DNA of 64,000 nucleotides from Pseudomonas peradeniyensis (GTDB lineage Bacteria > Pseudomonadota > Gammaproteobacteria > Pseudomonadales > Pseudomonadaceae), in the NCBI RefSeq assembly GCF_014268935.2, contig NZ_JABWRJ020000004.1, positions 620,001 to 684,000 on the forward strand, written 5' to 3'. This document shows positions 1-7,763 of the stretch, in pieces (position 1 is the stretch's first letter; the number at the start of each line of letters is the position of its first letter). The position numbers and the translations under genes were made by a program. The notes under the pieces are model-generated. The model had not been told where the DNA came from, did no database searches, and saw only the letters and a list, made by a program, of their open reading frames with translations.

Positions 1-2
1 AG

Positions 3-1169
3 GCGGCCGCCAGCGCCCGGGTGCGCAAGATCGTCACCGAACGCGTGCGCGAGGCGGCTCCCCTGCCCTTCGATCTCGGCACCCTGCAGGAAGTGTGCTC
101 GAAGAAGCTCGGCCTCGGCGCCCAGGAGACCCTGGACATCGCCCAGGCCCTGTACGAAACCCACAAGCTCATCACCTACCCGCGCAGCGACAGCGGCTAC
201 CTGCCCCTCAGCCAGCACGGCGAGGCCGCCGGCATCCTCGCTGCCCTGCAGCGCGCCGACGACAGCCTCGCGCCGCTGCGACCGCACCTGGATCCGGGCC
301 GCCGCTCACGGGCATGGAACGACCAGAAGGTCAGCGCCCACCACGGCATCATCCCCACCGCCGCCGCCAGCGACCCGTCGCGCCTGCCGCCCAAGTACAA
401 GGCCGTGTATACCCTGATCCGCGCCCGCTACCTGGCGCAGTTCCTGCCCAACCACGAGTACGACCGCACCCAGGCCGAGTTCGATTGCGCCGGTCATGCG
501 CTGCGGGCGGTGGGCAAGCAGATCGTCGAGCCGGGTTGGCGCCGGGCGCTGCCCGAGGCACTGACCCCAACCAAGGGCCGCGAGGCGCCACCGGCCCAGG
601 TGCTGCCGACGCTGCGCGAAGGCCAGGACTGCGCAGTGCGGGACCTGCAACTGAAGGACCTGTGGACCCAGCCGCCCAAGCCCTTCACCGAAGGCGACCT
701 GATCAAGGCGATGAAGAACGTCGCCAAGCTGGTCGACGACCCTCGGCTGAAACAGAAGCTCAAGGAAACCACCGGCATCGGCACCGAGGCCACCCGCGCC
801 AGCATCATCCAGGGCCTGCTCGACCGTGGCTACCTGGTCAAGAACGGCAAGGCCCTGTCGGCCACGCCCACCGCCTTCAGCCTTATCGATGCCGTGCCGC
901 GGGCCATCGCCGACCCCGGCACCACGGCGATCTGGGAACAGGCGCTGGACATGGTGCAGAGCGGCGAGATGAGTTTGGACGAGTTCGTCACCCGCCAGTC
1001 GGCCTGGATGGGCAAGCTGGTGCAACGCTGCAGCGGCCTGCGCCTGACCATCAGCGGGCCTGCGGCGGGCAAGTCGGCGGCGCCGTGGAAGAAGAAGCGC
1101 AAGGGTGCTGCCAAGGGCAAGACAGCAACCGGCAAGCCCCGGCAGCCGCGGCGCAAGGCAGCGACCTAG
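3..1169 (+). CDS. topB: DNA topoisomerase III, C-terminal part (5' end outside window)
   Basis: Type IA topoisomerase that relaxes and decatenates DNA by cutting one strand through a 5'-phosphotyrosine. The reading frame is open to the window edge, so the GTG at 21 is an internal Val codon and the N-terminal Toprim domain lies upstream. The catalytic Tyr sits in ITYPRSDS (Tyr codon 177-179). TGIGTEATRAS further on is the conserved motif of the type IA core. The last ~30 residues are a Lys/Arg-rich basic tail, as in many proteobacterial TopB proteins, probably for DNA binding. It ends just before a REP pair. Confidence 0.95.
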   Translation, partial: AAASARVRKIVTERVREAAPLPFDLGTLQEVCSKKLGLGAQETLDIAQALYETHKLITYPRSDSGYLPLSQHGEAAGILAALQRADDSLAPLRPHLDPGRRSRAWNDQKVSAHHGIIPTAAASDPSRLPPKYKAVYTLIRARYLAQFLPNHEYDRTQAEFDCAGHALRAVGKQIVEPGWRRALPEALTPTKGREAPPAQVLPTLREGQDCAVRDLQLKDLWTQPPKPFTEGDLIKAMKNVAKLVDDPRLKQKLKETTGIGTEATRASIIQGLLDRGYLVKNGKALSATPTAFSLIDAVPRAIADPGTTAIWEQALDMVQSGEMSLDEFVTRQSAWMGKLVQRCSGLRLTISGPAAGKSAAPWKKKRKGAAKGKTATGKPRQPRRKAAT

Positions 1170-1180
1170 CGCGTTCCAAT

Positions 1181-1243
1181 CGCGGGGCAAGCCCGCTCCC
1201 ACGCCTGTTCGTATTCGACGCGTGGGAGCGGGCTTGCCCCGCG
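1181..1243. repeat. REP palindrome pair, class 1
   Basis: Perfect 23-bp inverted repeat (1181-1203 and 1221-1243, core GCGGGGCAAGCCCGCTCCCA) around a 17-bp spacer, placed just after topB. The same core recurs near 4538-4602, 5932, 36142 and 55000. Head-to-head REP pairs in intergenic space are typical of Pseudomonas. It may also act as a transcript-stabilising or terminating hairpin. Confidence 0.9.
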
Positions 1244-1283
1244 ATGGCGCCATCTACTGGCGCTATGAAAATCCTCTGCTATT

Positions 1284-1295
1284 TTTTCATGAAAA
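1284..1295. promoter_or_regulatory. Candidate operator TTTTCATGAAAA upstream of the puuB-like gene
   Basis: Perfect 12-bp palindrome in an A/T-rich stretch (1262-1315), about 30 bp before the ATG at 1326. A related element, ATGAAAAT, occurs at 1265-1272. The position suits an operator for the XRE/cupin regulator encoded two genes on. This is inference from position and symmetry only. Confidence 0.35.
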
Positions 1296-1325
1296 TAATC
1301 AGAAAAAATTTCACGAGGCCCCGAC

Positions 1326-2615
1326 ATGTTCAAGCAATCCGCCCAGCACGTCGCCAGCTACTACGCCAGCACCTATCCCGCCACCATCCCCCTTCGCCCC
1401 ACCCTGCAGGGCCCCCATGACACCGACATCCTGATCGTCGGTGCCGGCTTCAGCGGCCTGCACACGGCCCTGCGCCTGACACTGGCCGGCCAGCGCGTGA
1501 CCCTGCTGGAAGCCAGCCGGGTGGCCTGGGCCGCCTCGGGCCGCAACGGTGGCCAGGCACTGCTGGGCTGGTCGTGCGACATGCCCCCGCTGGAGCGAGC
1601 CCTGGGCCTGGAGCGCAGCCGACGCCTATGGGACAGCATGTGCTGGGCCGCCCGCGAGCTGAGCCAACTGCCCCAGCGCCATGGCTTCGACGTCGACTAT
1701 CGCCTGGGCAGCCTGTGGACCGCCGTATTGCCACGCCGGGTAAAACTGCTGGAGGAGGCCCGACGCGAAGCACAGGAGAAGTTCGACTACGACTGCCTGC
1801 GCCTGATCGGCCGCGACGAACTGCCCGAGTGGATCGACAGCCCCCGTTACCAGGCCGCGCTGTACGACCCCAATGGCGCCCACCTCAACCCACTGAAGCT
1901 GGCCCAGGGCCTGGCCGGCGTGATCGAGGCGAACGGCGGGCGGATCTTCGAGCAAAGCCAGGTGCTCGACTACCACGAACACGCCGACGGCTTCGTTGCC
2001 CGCACCGATCAGGGCGAAGTGCGCAGTCGCGTACTGGTGCTGGCCTGCAACGCCTATATCGACCGCCTCGACCGCACCCTGTCGCGGCGCTTGTTGCCGG
2101 TGGGCTCCTACCAGGTGGCCACGGCGCCGCTGGACGCCGAGTTCGCCGCCTCGCTGCTGCCGCGCAACAGCTGCGTGATCGACAACCAGTTCGTTCCCGA
2201 CTACTTCCGCCTGACGCCCGACCACCGCCTGCTGTTCGGCGGCGGCTGCACCTACCTGGGCGGCATCCCCAAGGACATCGCCAGCGCCACACGGCCCTAT
2301 CTGGAGCGAGTGTTTCCGCAGTTGCGTGGGGTGGCCATCGAACATGCCTGGGGGGGGCACCTCGACTGCAGCATCCAGCGCACCCCGGATATCGGCCGTC
2401 AAGGCCAACGCTACTGGCTGCAAGGATTCTCCGGCCACGGCGTGCTGCCGACCCTGGCCGGCGCACGCGCCGTCAGTGATGCGATCCTGGGTGACGACGA
2501 CCTGCTCGCGCTTTACCAGGGCATCGACAATGGCCGCTTCCCCGGCGGTGATCTGCTGGCCGCGCCGCTGGAAGCGGCCGCCAAGGCCTGGTACAGGATG
2601 CGCGACCATGTCTGA
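1326..2615 (+). CDS. FAD-dependent amine oxidase of the DAO family (PuuB/OrdL-like)
   Basis: Predicted flavoprotein oxidase, 429 aa, the usual length for gamma-glutamylputrescine oxidase-type enzymes. The FAD-binding Rossmann motif VGAGFSGLHTALRL is near residues 37-50, followed by LLEAS and ASGRNGGQ, the typical DAO-family continuation. The C-terminal part has GFSGHGV, a conserved flavin-contacting loop. It overlaps the next gene by 8 bp and lies in one transcription unit with a cupin regulator and a glutamine-synthetase-family ligase, so an amine is probably gamma-glutamylated and then oxidised. The exact amine cannot be read from sequence. Confidence 0.85.
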   Translation: MFKQSAQHVASYYASTYPATIPLRPTLQGPHDTDILIVGAGFSGLHTALRLTLAGQRVTLLEASRVAWAASGRNGGQALLGWSCDMPPLERALGLERSRRLWDSMCWAARELSQLPQRHGFDVDYRLGSLWTAVLPRRVKLLEEARREAQEKFDYDCLRLIGRDELPEWIDSPRYQAALYDPNGAHLNPLKLAQGLAGVIEANGGRIFEQSQVLDYHEHADGFVARTDQGEVRSRVLVLACNAYIDRLDRTLSRRLLPVGSYQVATAPLDAEFAASLLPRNSCVIDNQFVPDYFRLTPDHRLLFGGGCTYLGGIPKDIASATRPYLERVFPQLRGVAIEHAWGGHLDCSIQRTPDIGRQGQRYWLQGFSGHGVLPTLAGARAVSDAILGDDDLLALYQGIDNGRFPGGDLLAAPLEAAAKAWYRMRDHV

Positions 2616-3168
2616 GCCGATCGACGACAACCAGGGCCTGGCGCGGCTGGTGCGCGACCTGCGCAAGCACCGCGGGCTGACCCTGGACGAGCTGGCCGGG
2701 CGGGTCAAGCGCTCGCTGGGCTTTCTCTCGCAGGTCGAGCGCGGTCTGTCGCGTCCCACGGTGGCCGACCTCACCGCCATCAGCGAGGCGCTGCAGGTTC
2801 CCACCACCTACTTCTACCAGGCCGTGCCGCCCCGGGCGCTCGACTGGGTCACCCGCCCCGGCGAGCGGCGCACCCTGTACTACGCCGCTGGCGTCACCGA
2901 CGTGCTGGTCTCGCCGACCCTCACCGGCCGCTTCGCCATGCTCGAAAGCCACCTGGCGCCCGGCGCCAGCAGCGGCGAAGGGCATCTGGACGACAGCTCG
3001 GAACAGGGTGGCTTCGTCCTTGAGGGCGAGCTGACCCTGTGGCTCGAAGGCCAGGAAGATGCCGTCACCCTGTACCCCAACGACAGCTTTCAACTGCCAC
3101 CCCACAGCCAGTTCCGCTACGCCAACCTGACCGCCCGAACGACCCGGGTTCTCTGGGTCTTCCGTTGA
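2608..3168 (+). CDS. XRE-family regulator with C-terminal cupin domain (PuuR-like)
   Basis: 186 aa. The N-terminal helix-turn-helix spans about residues 12-65 (LTLDELAGRVKRS, FLSQVERGLSRPTVADL). A cupin_2 sensor domain covers about 110-185 (GEGHLDDSSEQGGFVLEGEL). Such proteins repress polyamine or amine catabolic operons until a ligand binds the cupin. The ATG at 2608 overlaps the oxidase stop, indicating translational coupling. It probably controls its own operon, possibly through the TTTTCATGAAAA palindrome at 1284. Confidence 0.85.
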   Translation: MSEPIDDNQGLARLVRDLRKHRGLTLDELAGRVKRSLGFLSQVERGLSRPTVADLTAISEALQVPTTYFYQAVPPRALDWVTRPGERRTLYYAAGVTDVLVSPTLTGRFAMLESHLAPGASSGEGHLDDSSEQGGFVLEGELTLWLEGQEDAVTLYPNDSFQLPPHSQFRYANLTARTTRVLWVFR

Positions 3169-3172
3169 GAGC

Positions 3173-4531
3173 ATGCCAATGACAAGTACAACAGGCTTCC
3201 CCGATCTGCTCAGCGAAGTACGCGCCTTCCGCGCCCGACACCCCGAGGTGCGCTATGTCGACCTGATCAGCCTGGACATCCCCGGGCACTTCTACGGCAA
3301 GCGCTACCCCATCGACATGCTGGAAAAGGTGGCCGCCGGCAGCCCACTCAAGCTGCCGCAGAACTGCGTGCTGCTCGGCGCGCAGGGTGGGCTGTTCCCC
3401 ATCGGCGACTACTGCTTCAACGACGGCGACCCGGATGCCCCGCGCCGCCTGGTACCCGGCACGCTGAAGCCGGTGACCTGGGAGCGCGAGCCGCTGGGGC
3501 AGATGCTGATCACTTCGGACGGTACTGCGGCGCCCATCGAATTCGAGCCTCGCGAGGTGCTGGCCCGCGTCCTGCAGCGTCTCGAGCGTCGCGGCATCCG
3601 CCCGGTGGTGGCGTTCGAACTGGAGTTCTACCTGTTCGACCGGGCGCTGAAGGACGGCCTGCCGCAGTTCCCCCGCGACCCGGCCAGTGGCGATGCCGAC
3701 GACCAGCCGAACATGCATATCGAGCGCCTTTCGCGGTTTTCCGATGTGTTGCGCGAGATGGTCGAGACCGCCAACGCCCAGGGCGTGGACGCCAATGTCA
3801 TTACCGCCGAGCTGGGCCCTGGCCAGTTCGAGATCAATTTCGCTCACTGCGACGACGGCCTGCGCGCCGCCGACTGGGCGGCGCTGTTCTGTCGCAGCAC
3901 CCGGGGCGTGGCGCTCAAGCATGGGCTGCGCGCTTCGTTCATGAGCAAGCCCTACCTGCATGCGCCGGGCAGCGGCATGCATGTGCACGTCAGCCTCTAC
4001 GACCCGGCCGGCAACAACCTGCTCGCCGCCGACGCCCAGCGCCCGCTGCGCCATGCCGTGGCCGGCTGCCTGGCGCTGCTGCCGCACTGCATGCCGGTGT
4101 TCGCCGCCAACCACAACGCGTTTCGTCGCTACGGCGCCATGGTCAACACAGCCAGCCGTGCGAGCTGGGGCTTCGAGGATCGCGACGCCTGCATCCGCAT
4201 CCCCGAGTCGGATGCGCGCAACCTGCGGATCGAGCACCGGCTGGCCGGGGCGGATGCCAATCCATACCTGGTGCTGGCGGCGATACTCTGCGGCATGGAG
4301 CATGGGCTGGATGCCGCGCAGGAGCCGATCGCGCCGCTGAACGAGGATCGAGGCAGCGGGATCGACTTCCCCAAGGACATGCTCGGCGCGGTGGCGGCGA
4401 TGCGCGGGCATCCGGCCATCAACGAAGGGTTGGGCGCGGAATTCGTGATGGTCTATTGCGAGAACAAGCGCCAGGACCACCTGGCGTTTCTGCAGGAGGT
4501 CAGTGCGCGGGAATATCGCTGGTTCCTTTGA
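3173..4531 (+). CDS. Glutamine-synthetase-family gamma-glutamyl-amine ligase (PuuA-like)
   Basis: 452 aa protein of the GS superfamily that would ligate glutamate to an amine using ATP. Seen: N-terminal beta-grasp part (YVDLISLDIPGHFYGKRYP), metal-binding VAFELEFYLF, the ELGPGQFEINF glutamate-binding region, GMHVHVS, and NPYLVLAAILCGMEHG near the C-terminus. These fit PuuA-type gamma-glutamylputrescine synthetases better than GlnA, and no adenylylation-loop Tyr motif was recognised. It starts 4 bp after the regulator, with an alternative in-frame ATG at 3179. With the oxidase upstream it forms a gamma-glutamylation amine catabolic set. Confidence 0.85.
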   Translation: MPMTSTTGFPDLLSEVRAFRARHPEVRYVDLISLDIPGHFYGKRYPIDMLEKVAAGSPLKLPQNCVLLGAQGGLFPIGDYCFNDGDPDAPRRLVPGTLKPVTWEREPLGQMLITSDGTAAPIEFEPREVLARVLQRLERRGIRPVVAFELEFYLFDRALKDGLPQFPRDPASGDADDQPNMHIERLSRFSDVLREMVETANAQGVDANVITAELGPGQFEINFAHCDDGLRAADWAALFCRSTRGVALKHGLRASFMSKPYLHAPGSGMHVHVSLYDPAGNNLLAADAQRPLRHAVAGCLALLPHCMPVFAANHNAFRRYGAMVNTASRASWGFEDRDACIRIPESDARNLRIEHRLAGADANPYLVLAAILCGMEHGLDAAQEPIAPLNEDRGSGIDFPKDMLGAVAAMRGHPAINEGLGAEFVMVYCENKRQDHLAFLQEVSAREYRWFL

Positions 4532-4537
4532 CATCCA

Positions 4538-4602
4538 TCGCGGGGCACGCCCGCTCCCACGCAACGATCCCGGACTGGCGTGGGAGCGGGATTGCCCCGC
4601 GA
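4538..4602. repeat. REP palindrome pair, class 1
   Basis: Inverted repeat 4538-4562 against 4578-4602, two near-identical copies (single mismatches in each) of the core found at 1181-1243. It separates the puuA-like gene from the TSUP permease and may act as a transcript end. Confidence 0.88.
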
Positions 4603-4702
4603 TGAGACCGGCACTGGCACCCGCTATCTCCTGGTATTACCATGCACAACCTCTAGCGCGGCCTTTTGCCGCACCCCGCCTTCCAGCCTGCGCACGCCAC
4701 CC

Positions 4703-5476
4703 ATGCCCTTCGAACTCACCGTTGAACCGCTCACCCTGCTGATCCTCGCCCTGGTCGCCTTCGTCGCCGGCTTCATCGACGCCATTGCCGGCGGCGGCGG
4801 CCTGCTGACCACTCCGGCGCTGCTCACCGCCGGCATGCCGCCGCACCTGGTGCTGGGCACCAACAAGCTCAGCTCGACCTTCGGTGCCGCCACCGCCAGC
4901 ATCACCTACTACCGGCGCAAGCTGTTCCACCCGGCGCAGTGGCGCCTGGCAATCGTCGGCACCCTGGTAGGCGCGCTGATCGGCGCAGTGGTGGCCCACT
5001 ACATGCCCGCAGAATGGCTGAACAAGATGTTGCCGGTGATCGTCTTTGCCTGTGGCGTCTACCTGCTGTTCGGCGGCACGCCCAAGGCGCCTTTGGACGC
5101 CGAGGCGCCGATCAGGAAGAAGTGGCAGTTCCCGCAAGGTTTCACCCTGGGCTTCTATGACGGCGTCGCCGGGCCCGGCACCGGTGCCTTCTGGACCGTT
5201 AGCACGTTGCTGCTCTATCCCATCGACCTGGTTCGCGCCAGTGGTGTGGCGCGGAGCATGAACTTCGTCAGCAACATTGCGGCGCTGACGGTGTTCATCA
5301 TTTCCGGGCAGGTGGATTACATCGTTGGGCTGTGCATGGGGGTGTCGGTGATGGTCGGGGCGTTCTTCGGGGCGCGTACGGCGATCAGTGGGGGGAGCAG
5401 GTTTATTCGGCCGGTGTTTATTGCTGTGGTGTTGGCGTTAACCGTTCGCTTGGCGTGGCAACACTGGTTCGGGTAA
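4703..5476 (+). CDS. TSUP (TauE/SafE) family membrane permease, YfcA-like
   Basis: 257 aa, start ATG at 4703 (MPFELTVEPL). Hydrophobic protein with about seven to eight predicted membrane segments. Family markers are AGFIDAIAGGGGLLTTPALL near residues 21-40 and GFYDGVAGPGTGAFW near 150. The TSUP family moves small sulfur- or carbon-containing anions. YfcA members have no firmly assigned substrate. It is separated from the amine operon by a REP pair, so it is probably an independent unit. Confidence 0.85.
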   Translation: MPFELTVEPLTLLILALVAFVAGFIDAIAGGGGLLTTPALLTAGMPPHLVLGTNKLSSTFGAATASITYYRRKLFHPAQWRLAIVGTLVGALIGAVVAHYMPAEWLNKMLPVIVFACGVYLLFGGTPKAPLDAEAPIRKKWQFPQGFTLGFYDGVAGPGTGAFWTVSTLLLYPIDLVRASGVARSMNFVSNIAALTVFIISGQVDYIVGLCMGVSVMVGAFFGARTAISGGSRFIRPVFIAVVLALTVRLAWQHWFG

Positions 5477-5529
5477 GGTTTGGGGGTGATTGTTTTGATT
5501 TTTGCATGCGCATTCGTAGGCGATGTCGA

Positions 5530-5769
5530 CATTTAGTCACCTTTTCGCCTTTACGGCGACCTACTTTTCTCTAGGGAAAAGTAGGCAAAACCGTTCCGCT
5601 CCGTTCATCCGGCCCCTACGCTGCGCTCCGGGGTTCCCTCGCTCCGTTCTTGCTCCCGGGAGGACCGCGCTGAACGCCCCATCCTGGGGCGCAGCGCTTG
5701 ACGGCCATCCATGGCCGTCACCTCCCTTCGCAAGAACTCCGCTCGGCCTCCTGAAGTCGCAATTGGCGG
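5530..5769. repeat. Long inverted repeat, left arm
   Basis: About 240 bp that, reverse-complemented, aligns along its length with 6014-6238 and continues at 7683-7715. Shared landmarks are GCGACTTCAGGAGGCCGA, GGGAGGTGACGG, GCGCGGTCCTCCCGGGAGCA and GGCCGGATGAACGGAGCG. I recall this kind of repeat recurring in Pseudomonas genomes, but no search was run. Confidence 0.8.
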
Positions 5770-5794
5770 CGCTTGGACTATTGCGCGCTTAGAA

Positions 5795-5830
5795 GCAAGA
5801 GCAAGAGCAAGAGCAAGAGCAAGAGCAAGA
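5795..5830. repeat. Tandem hexanucleotide repeat, six copies of GCAAGA
   Basis: Six uninterrupted GCAAGA units with a flanking AGAA on the left and AATG on the right, lying between the arms of the long inverted repeat. Nothing suggests coding use. A perfect short-unit array like this is prone to slippage and could vary between strains. Confidence 0.9.
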
Positions 5831-5884
5831 AATGCGAAGTTAGTTGTTTGACCATTAGTTATGTATTGACTGTCCCGGCCCTTT

Positions 5885-5956
5885 CACGGGGCAAGTCCGC
5901 ACCTACAGGGTTATATATAACGGCGACTATTGCGTGGGAGCGGGCTTGCCCCGCGA
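5885..5956. repeat. Degenerate REP pair, class 1
   Basis: The right copy 5932-5956 is a full match to the class 1 REP core. The left copy (about 5885-5905) is decayed, reading CACGGGGCAAGTCCGCACCTA. It lies between the arms of the long inverted repeat. Confidence 0.75.
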
Positions 5957-6013
5957 TGCGATCGAGAGATTAATTAATCTCCAACTAGCGACAGCTGCGC
6001 CAGTCTAGGCGCC

Positions 6014-6238
6014 GCCCGTAACTTCGCGACTTCAGGAGGCCGAACGGAGGTCTTGCGGAGGGAGGTGACGGGCATGGATGCCCGTCAAGCGCTGGGGCCC
6101 AGGATGGGCCCTGCAGCGCGGTCCTCCCGGGAGCAAGACCGGAGTGAGGGAACCCGGAGCGAAGCGTAGGGCCGGATGAACGGAGCGCAGCGTTTTTTGG
6201 TTACTTTTTGTCGCGTTTGACAAAAAGTGACCCGCCGT
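6014..6238. repeat. Long inverted repeat, right arm (interrupted by IS3-family element)
   Basis: Inverse counterpart of 5530-5769. The alignment stops at 6238, where the insertion sequence begins, and resumes at 7683 with AAGGGCGGAAAGGTGA, matching the reverse complement of the distal end of the left arm (TCACCTTTTCGCCTT). The element therefore inserted into a pre-existing repeat. Confidence 0.8.
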
Positions 6239-6286
6239 TGAACTGACCCCCGAAAGTTGGACACCTTATCCCTTGGAGGGTGTTCC

Positions 6287-6829
6287 ATGACGAAATACAA
6301 CCTGGCGCTCAAGCAGGCACTCATCGAAGAGTGCCTTTCTGCCCGCAGTGTTCATGAAGTGGCACTGAAGCATGAGCTGAGCCCTTCGCTGCTGCGCCGC
6401 TGGGTAAAGGGCTATGAGAAACACGGCGCAGCCGGTTTGATTCCCAAGTACAGTCACTACGATGCTCAGTTCAAATTAAAGGTTTTGCAATGCATCGAGC
6501 AAGACGGGCTGTCTGCTCAGCAAGCATGCGTAAGGTTTGATATCCGTGGGCCGAGCAGCATCAGGCAATGGAAAAGGCTGTACGATGAAGGCGGAATAGA
6601 AGCCCTTCATCCGAACCGTGCCCGAGAGTTAAACATGCCCCGCAAGCCATCAAAGCAATCCAGCGCAGGACCTTCTGCACCTTCGGATCGTGAGCTCACG
6701 CCTGAGCAAATGCTCGAAGAGCTGGAATATCTGCGCGCGGAGAATGCCTATCTAAAAAAGCTCGATGCCTTGATCCAAGCGGACCCACGCACTGCGCAGG
6801 CAAGAAAACGCAAGCTGTCCAAGGATTAA
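6287..6829 (+). CDS. IS3-family transposase OrfA (DNA-binding helix-turn-helix protein)
   Basis: 180 aa from ATG 6287, preceded by GGAGGG at 6275-6280. Two helix-turn-helix segments are visible (HEVALKHELSPSLLRRWVKG near residues 24-43 and LSAQQACVRFDIRGPSSIRQW near 78-98), followed by a C-terminal coiled-coil-like region (LEELEYLRAENAYLKKLDAL). OrfA recognises the terminal repeats and, when fused to OrfB by frameshifting, forms the active transposase. An upstream in-frame TTG at 6257 lies within the terminal repeat and is unlikely to be used. Confidence 0.93.
   Translation: MTKYNLALKQALIEECLSARSVHEVALKHELSPSLLRRWVKGYEKHGAAGLIPKYSHYDAQFKLKVLQCIEQDGLSAQQACVRFDIRGPSSIRQWKRLYDEGGIEALHPNRARELNMPRKPSKQSSAGPSAPSDRELTPEQMLEELEYLRAENAYLKKLDALIQADPRTAQARKRKLSKD
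6754..6760 (+). promoter_or_regulatory. Programmed -1 frameshift site A6G between orfA and orfB
   Basis: The heptamer AAAAAAG lies in the orfA codons CTA-AAA-AAG. Slipping back one base enters the orfB frame, which I translated from 6760 to 6856 without a stop. This is the usual IS3-family arrangement for making the OrfAB transposase. Confidence 0.8.
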
Positions 6830-6855
6830 GGCGTGAGCATCGACTCGCTCTGCTG

Positions 6856-7650
6856 TTGCGCGCTGCAGGCCTGGCACGCAGTACCTTTTACTACCAAAGC
6901 AAAGTGTTGCAGACCGACAGGCATGCTGCCCTCAAGGAACGCATCGACAGGGTCTATCACCAGCATAAGGGGCGGTATGGCTACCGCCGTATCACTGCGG
7001 TTCTTGGGCACAATGCCGAGGTGATCAATCACAAGAAGGTGCAGCGGCTGATGCAGTTGATGGGCCTCAAATCGCTAGTCAAAGTGAAGAAATATCGCTC
7101 GTATCGAGGCTCCGAGGGGCTTGTTGCATCTGATTTGCTCAAGCGTGAATTCAAGGCGCAGGCCCCTAATCAAAAATGGGTAACCGACGTGACAGAGTTC
7201 AAGGTAAAGGGCCAGAAGCTATTTCTTTCGCCGGTGATGGACCTGTACAACGGCGAGATCCTCGCTTATCAGATCAACCGACGCCCTGAGTTCAGGATGG
7301 TTTCGACAATGCTGGAGCAAGCTTTCGAGCGGCTGAATCAAGATGACAAACCAATATTGCACTCCGATCAAGGCTGGCAGTATCAGCAGCCAGCTTACCG
7401 GCACATGTTGGCCGGGAAGAATATCGAGCAGAGCATGTCGCGAAAGGGAAACTGCCTGGACAACGCCGCGATGGAAAGCTTTTTTGGCACGCTCAAGAGC
7501 GAGTTCTTTTATCTGGAATCGTTTGAGAGTGTTGAACAACTGGCATCAGGGCTAGAGGATTACATCGCTTACTACAACCAAGAACGCATCAGTCTCAGAC
7601 TAAATGGCTTGAGTCCGGTACAATTTCGGACCCAAGCGCTGAACCCATAG
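6856..7650 (+). CDS. IS3-family transposase OrfB (DDE catalytic domain)
   Basis: Integrase-like catalytic part, 264 aa from a nominal TTG at 6856. The frame is open upstream to the A6G site at 6754, so the natural product is probably the frameshifted OrfAB fusion rather than a free OrfB. Catalytic residues are visible: Asp in WVTDVTEF, Asp in ILHSDQGWQY and Glu in NAAMESFFGTLKSE. An HTH_21-type segment (YGYRRITAVLG) precedes the rve domain. No internal stop or truncation was seen. Confidence 0.93.
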   Translation: MRAAGLARSTFYYQSKVLQTDRHAALKERIDRVYHQHKGRYGYRRITAVLGHNAEVINHKKVQRLMQLMGLKSLVKVKKYRSYRGSEGLVASDLLKREFKAQAPNQKWVTDVTEFKVKGQKLFLSPVMDLYNGEILAYQINRRPEFRMVSTMLEQAFERLNQDDKPILHSDQGWQYQQPAYRHMLAGKNIEQSMSRKGNCLDNAAMESFFGTLKSEFFYLESFESVEQLASGLEDYIAYYNQERISLRLNGLSPVQFRTQALNP

Positions 7651-7763
7651 CGTACCCTGTCCAACTTTCGGGGGTCAGTTCACGTAAGGGCGGAAAGGTG
7701 AATAAGCGTCACCATCACAAATGAATGCGCATACAACTTCCAAAACCAACAAACCAACCCAAC

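Larger units (their letters stand above)
5477..6238. other. Gene-free 760-bp repeat region
   Basis: No credible gene. It holds the left arm of a long imperfect inverted repeat (5530-5769), a GCAAGA hexamer array (5795-5830), a degenerate class 1 REP pair (5885-5905 and 5932-5956) and most of the right arm (6014-6238). Short open frames inside the arms look like the non-genic frames that Pseudomonas intergenic repeats often create. Confidence 0.75.
6239..7682 (+). mobile_element. IS3-family insertion sequence, complete (1444 bp)
   Basis: Perfect 25-bp terminal inverted repeats (6239-6263 and 7658-7682) begin TGAACTGACCCCCGAAAGTT and end in CA. Both flanks carry CGT (6236-6238 and 7683-7685), a 3-bp target duplication expected for the IS3 family. 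It encodes a helix-turn-helix OrfA and a DDE OrfB linked by an A6G slippery site. Both frames look intact, so it could be active. It inserted into the right arm of the long inverted repeat. Confidence 0.95.

Noticed and set aside
3065..4564. 499-aa open frame on the minus strand
   Set aside because: Shadow of the PuuA-like gene, whose motifs are clear on the plus strand.
5795..5830. Possible CRISPR-like array
   Set aside because: It is a contiguous hexamer repeat without spacers, and no cas genes are present.
5523..6324. Short open frames within and around the inverted repeat arms
   Set aside because: They lie in non-coding repeats, have no ribosome sites or domains, and mirror each other between arms.
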